From assembly GCA_027943245.1 (NCBI GenBank), contig JANDJZ010000016.1, positions 186,001-250,000 on the forward strand: 64,000 nucleotides of DNA. The letters are read 5' to 3'. Under the pieces are notes generated by a model. It was given only the letters and a program-made list of their open reading frames with translations, was not told the origin of the DNA and did no database searches. Origin of the DNA: Acanthamoeba sp. SK_2022b (Eukaryota; Discosea; Longamoebia; Acanthamoebidae). Below, in pieces: positions 56,912 through 64,000 of the stretch (the first letter of the stretch is position 1; the number at the start of each line of letters is the position of its first letter). Both the position numbers and the translations under genes were made by a program.

Positions 56912-57069
56912 TTTACCGGTGCCCTTTTATACTTGGTATCCCGCTTCTGCCCTTTCTGCCCTCGTCTTCTTGTCTCCTTGGTCTCTTTCTCCTCTTCTTT
57001 GCCAGCGCTGGCCTCATCTTGCGGAGCACCTGCCCGCGTCTCATCTTTGCTTCGGCGCTTCTCTCCGCG

Positions 57070-57082
57070 TTTCCCGCCAAAA
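57070..57082. promoter_or_regulatory. E2F-like site TTTCCCGCCAAAA
   Basis: Contains the full 12 bp motif seen at 12357. It lies about 160 bp upstream of the erythromycin-esterase-like start and beyond the 3' end of the aminotransferase. Confidence 0.4.
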
Positions 57083-57236
57083 TGTTTGGGAAATTTCATG
57101 CCGTGGTATTGGACGGGCCGCACATGGCTGGGGAGCACGGGCCGATGTCCGACCCGCAGAGCTGGTTCACGTTGCGGAGCCAACACGTGTTGTTGTGCGA
57201 GGCGCCTACTACTACGCTACGGAAGGTGTATCAACT

Positions 57237-57939
57237 TTACTGGTCGAGAATGGCGCGCAGGTGCGCGCGCAGCTTGTCCAGTGCGGTGCTCATGTCCGCT
57301 CGGCCAAAGCCCAACCGGAAGTGGTCGGCGTAGGCCTCGTCGTAGCACGAGCCGGGCAGCAGCAAAACGCCTGCGGCCAGCGTTGGTTCTTGGCCTCCAA
57401 ACGGGAGGGGCAAAGCAACGGGGGCAGGTAGAGTTGGTACCTTGCTTCACCACCAGGTCCTCGCAGAAGACCTCCATGAGCGACCGTGTCTGGCCGTCGG
57501 CGGCCTTGGGCTGGCTGGCCGCCATCGTCTCCAGATAGGCCTGGAGCTTGGGTTGCAAGTGAAGCCGCGGGAATCCTGTGGCTCCGCCCGTTGGCCGTAC
57601 CTGCAGCCCACCATCGGAGGTCAAGACAAGACCAAACACACGCACACGCTTGGCCTTAAGGGGGGGGGGGGTTGGTGAGGACAATACCCAGGAAAAGAGG
57701 GATGGGAATTCGGCAAAGAACGCGTCGAGGAGGGTGAGGTTGCGCTGGGCGATGCCGACGGTGCGCGCGAGGACCTTCTCCCTGTTGCGCAGGGCCACCA
57801 CGCTGAGGTATTCGCTGGTACCGCTGCTGCAGATTGAGGTGTAGTCCTTCAGCTGCGCCATGGCAGCCCTGGCCTCTTGCCAGCGCGTCGCCACCCAGCC
57901 TGTATATACACCAGTGACACAAGTTTAATGAGTGCACCA

Positions 57940-57985
<46 letters not shown>

Positions 57986-59101
57986 CGAACGTTGGTTGCG
58001 CTGGATGGCGGTCCTGTACCGATGCGCAATCCGGCCATACCGAACGACTTGGACATGACTCCGAGCGAGACCGCCTTGTCATATAGGTCACACATGGGTG
58101 GAATATCATCGCGCTGCTGCTCATCGGCTGCAGGAAGAGGGAACGAGTTGGTCCGGGCGCCAGGAGCACAAGGAGCACAGCACGAGGTATTGGCGGGAGG
58201 TGCGCAAGTGGTACAGGGTAGTGGGTGGCTGAGGAATCGGTAGACCTCGTCGGAGAAGATGAACACGTCATAACGGCGCGCGAGCTCGACCAATTGGCTC
58301 TGCTTGGCCTTGTCCATGCAATAGCCGGTGGGATTGTGTGGGCAGTTGACCACAATGCCGGCCACCTTTGCACATCATGCGCATTTGGTGAGTGGTCGAT
58401 ATGGGCTACGGATGCATTGGCGCCCGAGCTTGGAGCAGCTGTACCTTGTGCAGAGGGTCCGCGCCCTCTCCGTTGCGCTGCCGCAGAGTGTTCTCCAGGA
58501 ACTCGAGGTCCAGCTCCCAGCTGCCCTCCTGCGTCGTTTGCCACTTGATCACCTCACAACCGGCGGCCTCTGCAAGCTGCCACATGGCGTAAACACGACC
58601 AAACGGTCAAACGTTGCATGTATGGACTCACTCGACACGCACGCCATCGTCACGAAAGGCGCCTACCTGGAAAAGAGACTGGTAGGCCGGGTAGTGCACA
58701 ACCACTGCCTGCCCGCGACGTAGCACGGCATTGATGAAGAGGAAGATGGCCTCTTCGGCGCCTGCCGCCACGAACACGTCATCAGCGCTTATCTTTTCGT
58801 GCATTCCCGCCACCGCCGCCCTCAACGCCGGCAGGCCCAGCGTCTCTGCACGAGAAGATTTGGGTTAAAATCAGCAGGATTGTAATTAAGGTGGCGTGCA
58901 AAAGATGAAGGTGCAGTAGGAGGCACCGGTGTAGCCGAGGCGAAGGTCCAGGAGGCCCTGCAGCGCAGCATCTGGTTGGGGGTCGAGCGCGAGCAGGTCC
59001 CGCACGGAAAGGGTTTCGCTGTCGCTACTGCACAGCAGATGGCGCACTGCGAACTCGTACCGAGCAAACCACCGCTCCAAGCTGAAAGCCGCCACTTCCA
59101 T
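57237..59101 (-). CDS. PLP-dependent class I/II aminotransferase
   Basis: Minus strand. It begins MEVAAFSLERWFARYEFAVR, then LLDLRLGYTGA, ETLGLPALRAAVAGMHEKIS, VFVAAGAEEAIFLFINAVLR, GQAVVVHYPAYQSLFQ, VNCPHNPTGYCMD, VFIFSDEVYRFL, VMSKSFGMAGLRIGW with the PLP lysine, and a C-terminal domain ending LRAHLRAILDQ (57237). The Asn-Pro-Thr-Gly loop, Asp-Glu-Val-Tyr and Ser-Lys motifs are complete, so it should be active. The N-terminal LERYFAKYEF-type signature resembles a clade of uncharacterised plant and bacterial aminotransferases. The substrate is unknown. An intron holds a (TG)n microsatellite (57943-57982). Confidence 0.88.
57943..57982. repeat. (GT)n microsatellite in an aminotransferase intron
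   Basis: About 20 GT units. Confidence 0.92.
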
Positions 59102-59149
59102 GTGTTCTTGCGTTAAAGAAGAGATAAGTACTCGTGTTCTCGTCACAAA

Positions 59150-61960
59150 AAAAATGATAAAATAATATTAACAATAAAAAAGCAAGATACCAGCAGCATA
59201 CACCTTGAAGGTGTGCCACCAGGTACACTTGCTGCTTTTCTGTGACTGGGAGGGTAGGCCCAGTATGAAAGTGTGTTTGTGGCAGCCCTCAGCCAGAGTG
59301 AAGCATAAAGGCTGGGGCAGGCTCTGGCAGCTTACAGGCCATTGATGGCTTCCAACTATTGAACATTCATGGTGGCATCAACATCATCAAGAATGTTTCA
59401 AAAGTAACATCTGTGAATGTACAGAAAGATGAATGGGTTCACCTTGGGTGATGTACATGCATTTTTGGGTTCATCAAAAAGTGACATTGTCTGAACACTA
59501 TGTTGCCTGCTCTGCTCATATCCAATCTTGATCAGGCAACAGATAACAACAAGAGAAATGTTGACCTGATGCACATTGGTTCAACCACCCAGCCCAAAGA
59601 TGTACTTGAAAGGGCACCTATTCATTTCATGTACATTTTAAGATGTCACCTGAGTGTTCAGAAAAAAGTAACAATGACTCTTTTGACAATGTACACTTTT
59701 TATACACAAATGGAAGTAAAAACACACTGAAATCTGAACAAAGCCTCAAAAAAATTTCATGTTTTGTACTTGACAACAGGCACGTCAACACAAAATCCCT
59801 CAGGCCCAATGCGCAGTGGTACCAACCCTTAAAAGATGTTTGTGAAAATACAGTTCTTCTTGTTATGTGTTTTTTACTCAACATCAAGACATTCTACTAT
59901 CATTTCAATTTGCACAATTATACTGAAATGAAATCTTTGAAGGTTTAGAAGAGATCAAGTTCCAACAATTTAAACACACAGAGAGAGAGAGATGCAAGAG
60001 AGAGGAAGAGGAAGAGGAGGTGATAGAAGTACCTCAGAAGCACCACCTTTGTAACTCTGTATGACTATGATACCATCATTCCTATGGGAGGCTAGAGAGG
60101 TGCAATAAACTCACTCTGGGAGCACCACCCCAAGGGTGCTGTTGAGCCACATCTTGGTGGCATTTGCAGCCAAGAAGCCTGGTGTGCCCACCAAGTTTGG
60201 CACAGGACACCAGCTCAGTTCACATTGGTGTGAGGCCTTTTGGCGAATTATTGCTGGCTGGAAGAACAAGATCCACTCCATCTCAAGTTTGAATTTGCAC
60301 AATAAAAACCAGCGACGAGCGACCTGTGCACACCTCTCTAAAACCATGGAGGGGTGTGGCTGTGGCGCAACACCATGCCTGAGCTTCCATGGAGCTGATT
60401 TTTTTGGTGTGCAACATGCAGCTGTGGAGCAGCTGTTCAACACACTGCCACCTTTGCAAGCCACTACAGCACAGCTACAACGACTTTGAGGCAACCTACA
60501 ACACCTACTGCAACATGCCATGCAAGTGCCCTCGCCTCCAGGTGGCAGGAGCTCAGCCCAAAGGAGGAGAGGAGGCAGCCCACACAACCACTGACAAAGA
60601 AAAAGCAGCACAATAATTAATAAATTGCATGCATTTTATCAACTCAGTGTCAACACTAGTTACCCTAGCAGCGGGTCCAGTAGTGGTTACAGGCAAGAAA
60701 TAGCAAATTTGGTAAAGATTTGTAAACTGAGCAAAATTCTAAATACGTGGTGTTTTACCTAAAATATGCACATCTCTGGGCTGGGGTGGAAGAACCATTG
60801 AGCATCAGGTCAACACTTCTCTTGTGGTTTTGTGAGTGAAGATCTATCATGTTGAAAAAGTGACATCTCATAATGTACATGAGCCCTTTGTCAAGTACAT
60901 CTTTGGGTTGGTGGTTGAACCAATGCATCAGGTCAACCCATCTCTTGTTGTTTTGGGATGAAAAAGGTAAGGTGAAAAAGTGACATCTGTGGATGTATAG
61001 AATATGCATGTTTTCCCCTTGGGTCATGTACATGCATTTTTGGGTTTGTAAGTGACCTTGTTGCTTTTTTCTGAACACTGTGTTTGTCACATTTTCATTG
61101 TCATAGATCTTCACTTACAAAACCACAAGAGAAGTGTTGACCCAATGTGCATTGGTTCTTCCAGCCCAGGCCAGAGATATACATATTCAGGTTAAAAACA
61201 GGTGTCTAGAAGAAGTTTCACTTACAAATCTTTACCAAAATTTGAGCTATTTCGTGCCTGTAACATGCACAAAACAGGGTGTCAACACAAAATCACTCAT
61301 ACATTGGTACCAACCCTGTGAAAAAACAGTTCTTCTTGTTACATAATGTTTTTTACTGTGTCTTGCCGGGCCACCGCTCCAATATCTGAGGCTGAGCGCG
61401 TATACTTGCAAGACATGTTGCCAAGGTACTGGAAATCTGGACAAGGCCGCAAAAAAATTTGAATTTGAAGCTTTTCTTTTGAGGCCTTGTACAGATTTCA
61501 GTGTGTTTTTATCCATTTGTGAAAGCAAAACAGCTTCTGCCTTGCTTTGAGATTCTGAATCTTAGAGATTATCCAGCCAGGAAGTGAAAACATCAGCCAG
61601 TGCATTGTCAAAAGAGTCATTTCTTTTTTCTGAATACTCTGTTAGGCACTACTGTTGAACCATTGTCTTGCCATCACCAAGCCCAGTACATGTGGCACAT
61701 GCACAGTACTGCCATCACGGGGGACTCACAGTTCATGTGCACCAAAGATCAGTGATTGCAACGAATTTGGAGACTGGCAAACTTGCTGTGAGCTTCTTTG
61801 GTGTAGTGAGCGTTGGCAATGCCTGAGCATTGGTGGTGCCACCACTTCTCCTTGTAACCCCAGGACACCACAGCGCCAGTCTCCACAAAGGACTCCTGAC
61901 AGCTGGCACAAGAAAGGTCTAATGAGCTGTTCTATCACCCTTTGCTCTTTCTTCTTGTGA
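59150..61960. repeat. AT-rich island of nested direct and inverted repeats
   Basis: Direct repeats: 59404-59510 with 60965-61085; 59765-59880 with 61245-61355. Inverted repeats: 59562-59650 with 60868-60940; 60765-60850 with 61103-61185; 59645-59765 with 61465-61640. One plus-strand frame (60136-60489, MLLSHILVAFAAKKPGVPTK...) may be an element-encoded protein. The pattern fits foldback-like or non-autonomous transposon debris with several insertions. Confidence 0.7.
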
Positions 61961-61989
61961 ATTCAAGTGTCACCATGTTAACTTGCGGG

Positions 61990-62530
61990 CTACACGCCAG
62001 GTGGACCTTGCTTCTCTTGGGCTACGGCGTCACAGCGGACCGCAGGAGCTCGCGTGGCAGCAGCCCGGGTGCCTCAGGTGCGGACTGCCCGCGCCATGCA
62101 GGCGAGTGTTGCCTGGGCGTGACCGTCTCCTACTGGCTTTGCCCTCGCGCGCCGACCCGCCGTAGGCGTAGGTGTAGGGCTTCATGTGGCGCCTAGGGTG
62201 GATACGGGGCAGCTCGATTGTGTTGTTGTGACCACCTGTTTCATGATTGCGCGCGGTGTGTGCGTCCCGCCGCCGTTGGTCAGTGAAGCGGACCAGAAGT
62301 TGAAGTAGCTGCCAGGATGTTGTCGACGAGTAAGTAGTTGATGGGCGCGTTGTCCTTGTGCAGCGCCAGGTCGATCACGACCTTGCCTACACATCCGTTC
62401 CACTCCATGGCGTCCACAACGGAATTGTGCCATAGAAGCTTGGGGCCGTCGATAAGGAGCGGCCACACCAGCAAGACGAGAGAAAGCACGTGATACGTTA
62501 GTGAGCGATTACCGCGTGTGTGTGTGGTGT
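61990..62530 (-). pseudogene. Carotenoid-oxygenase-like remnant
   Basis: Two pieces on the minus strand resemble the C-terminal half of carotenoid cleavage oxygenases: LLWHNSVVDAMEWNGCVGKV followed by VIDLALHKDN, and, one frame over, FTDQRRRDAHT ... TIELPRIHPRRHMKPYTYAYG. The latter is the family's E-[FL]-P-[RQ]-I ... Y-x-Y-x-Y-G signature (RPE65 has KPYTYAYG). The frame differs between the pieces by one base, and the usual C-terminal blocks are missing where the repeat island starts at about 61960. The N-terminal half is not recognised upstream. Probably a truncated pseudogene. Confidence 0.45.
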
Positions 62531-62558
62531 GACCTTCGGCCCTGGTGCGGTGGAATGG

Positions 62559-62999
62559 CTAATTTATTTTTCTTTTATGTTTGCGCTGAACCACGTCGTA
62601 TGTACAAACCTTCTGGTAGGTGGGCTTGCCGTGTTTGATAACAGAGAGCTCGGCACGGAGTTCGCCCTGCTTCTCCTTGACGGTTATGTGGTACATTCGT
62701 CCGTTGTCAAGGGTGCCCCTGACAGTGAACGAGTCGTTGTTGTCCTCAATCAAGGTTGCTGTCCGAGATGAGCGTGCGCCAGAGAGCGCGAGAGACCCAA
62801 GTACCAGACGCCAGACACATTGCTTGTGTGCTGAGCACAGAAGCTTCAACTCCTTGACCTGGCCGTCGAGAAGGCGCTTCAGCAGACTCCCAAAAAGTTC
62901 ACTCATCTTACGTTCCAGCCATGACTGATCTCGTTCAACCTGATCATACATGTCCGTTGTTGCGTGCGACAGCTTCTCCGCCAATTCCAGCACCCACAC
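62559..62999 (-). CDS. Hypothetical protein
   Basis: Open minus-strand frame of about 130-145 residues: VLELAEKLSHATTDMYDQVE, WLERKMSELFGSLLKRLLDG, QVKELKLLCSAHKQCV and then TLIEDNNDSFTVRGTLDNGR, MYHITVKEKQGELRAELSV. The first in-frame ATG is at about 62950; an acceptor-like sequence (TATTTTTACAG, about 63013) suggests that an upstream exon exists. No family is recognised. The C-terminal strand-rich part could be a small beta domain. It may be the 5' exon of the 61990 remnant or an independent gene. Confidence 0.4.
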   Translation of the reverse strand: MWVLELAEKLSHATTDMYDQVERDQSWLERKMSELFGSLLKRLLDGQVKELKLLCSAHKQCVWRLVLGSLALSGARSSRTATLIEDNNDSFTVRGTLDNGRMYHITVKEKQGELRAELSVIKHGKPTYQKVCTYDVVQRKHKRKIN

Positions 63000-63107
63000 C
63001 TCCTGGGGCCGTCTGTAAAAATAATAATTTGACTATTTCGGAAAGAGGAAGCGAAAAGTTACAGACGTGCTACAGCAGGCCGTAGAGCAGGGGACGAAGG
63101 AAGGGTC

Positions 63108-64000
63108 CTATAACGCGTCAGCTTCGGGAAGGTCGACGGTTTCAATGGGAAGGAGCTCGACCGCCCAGTCGTCAACACTCCTACCGGTGCCGCCACGAAG
63201 GTAGACCTCTTCCAGGTCATTGAAAGTCGCGCGGGGCGGACGGTCCTCGTCCTCCTTGGCTTCGGCGGTCTCGTTTTTGGCCCTCAGCGCGGCCTTCTGG
63301 ATCGCGAGCAGTATCTCGTGCAGAAACCTGAAGCAGTTGTCCTCCTGAGAACACCATATGCGCGTGGGACATGTTGTGAGTCACATCGCACATCAACAAT
63401 CCGGGCTGCGGATCGCTCTCGGAGAAAGCTGCTCACCTCCTGTTGGTACTCGAAGGACTCGATGGAGATCCTGGCCTTGCAGTACCAGGTGCCCACGGGG
63501 TTGTGGTGCACGGCGTGCCCCGAGTCGCCGTGACCGACCGGGTCGATCTTGCCGCCCGAGTCCCTCCACTGCCGGTAGCCGGCCTTGACCTCCTCCGACA
63601 CCTGAATCGGACCAAATGCATCGTTCCAGTCAGTCCCAGTGCGGGCGGCCAGACCGGCCAACGGGGGCGTGCCTGCGAGTGGCCCCAGACGACGGCCTGG
63701 TAGAAGCCCAGCATGGTCTCCTCGGCAAGGCCGTCCAGGAACAGGAAGGGAAACTCGCGGGCCACGTGCGCCAGCAGGCCCAGGCAGGCCACCGAGGCTT
63801 CCCATTCGTGCCTCCACCCGTCGACCTGTGGAATACACATCAGCGAGGGGCGCTCCAGTACATCAAGGCCAGCGAGAGCGGCGGGCGCTCACCTGGGAGT
63901 CAGAGATCAGGGTCTGCAGGGCGTGGACGATTTCATGCGGAGGAGTGTAGATCGACTGGTACTCGTACTCGCGATACACGCGGACATGCCTATCACCAAG
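63108..64000 (-). CDS. Unrecognised multi-exon gene (5' partial)
   Basis: Minus strand, running out of the window at 64000. Exons in order: RVYREYEYQSIYTPPHEIVH ... LISDSQ; VDGWRHEWEASVACLGLLAH ... FLFLDGLAEETMLGFYQAVV; VSEEVKAGYRQWRDSGGKID ... HHNPVGTWYCKARISIESFE; and EDNCFRFLHEILLAIQKAAL ... ending VELLPIETVDLPEADAL (stop 63108-63110). All three introns are GT-AG with phase 0. GC and codon use match the neighbouring real genes. No known domain is recognised. Confidence 0.65.

Noticed and set aside
61942..62196. Plus-strand frame at the right edge of the repeat island
   Set aside because: Antisense to the carotenoid-oxygenase-like remnant and without recognisable features.

Overview
The window looks like nuclear DNA of a free-living amoeba, most probably Acanthamoeba or a close relative. 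It holds GC-rich, intron-dense protein genes on both strands with gaps of often under 300 bp, short GT-AG introns, and typical amoebozoan and metazoan orthologues. No bacterial operon, phage or organelle layout is seen. Organism identity is inferred from gene content and style only.

Layout. 1-6935: FANCI (5' end outside the window). 7034-8284 (-): ribonuclease H2 subunit A. 8288-9036: an inverted repeat carrying two head-to-head tRNA-Glu genes. 9188-10712: an acidic disordered protein. 10992-11771: COMMD3. 11916-12348 (-) and 12414-15954 (+): TSEN15 and APC5 share a 65 bp divergent promoter with an E2F-like site. 16064-18097 and 22580-24599: two paralogous F-box/LRR genes flanking a broken AAA-ATPase/nuclease gene and an AT-rich stretch. 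24747-25526: EF-hand protein. 25660-29752 (-): a long protein with a cyclic-nucleotide-binding-like part and a nucleoside-phosphorylase-like part. 29985-31388 (-): LRR protein. 31434-33128: TIM50. 33544-33960: CHY zinc finger. 34094-34767 (-): KRTCAP2. 35353-37492: a complete MULE transposon with terminal inverted repeats and a 9 bp target duplication. 37607-43796 (-): cytosolic isoleucyl-tRNA synthetase. 44252-44732 (-): fascin-like trefoil protein. 45200-47800: a degenerate Harbinger-like transposon. 48352-49219: dual-specificity phosphatase. 49283-50452: CFAP20. 50658-52420: PRMT1. 52759-53167 (-): SRPBCC protein with a frame break. 53263-54151: SseB-like protein. 54256-56911 (-): erythromycin-esterase-like protein. 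57237-59101 (-): class I/II aminotransferase. 59150-61960: an AT-rich island of nested repeats. 61990-62530 (-): carotenoid-oxygenase-like remnant. 62559-62999 (-) and 63108-64000 (-): two unrecognised genes.

The most notable discovery is in the isoleucyl-tRNA synthetase gene. Almost every intron of about 180 bp or more contains a sequence with correctly placed box C and box D, and two others look like H/ACA RNAs. Three of the box C/D species occur twice, in mirrored order A-B-C-C-B-A. For two of them the guide next to box D is complementary to universally conserved 18S rRNA segments, so this gene appears to be a snoRNA host gene.

Other leads are FANCI with leucine where the ubiquitin-acceptor lysine should be, plus an AT-hook-like insertion; the MULE, whose transposase combines WRKY/GCM1-type and C-terminal Cys/His zinc motifs but has one in-frame stop; and AT-rich islands that mark mobile-element debris among GC-rich genes.
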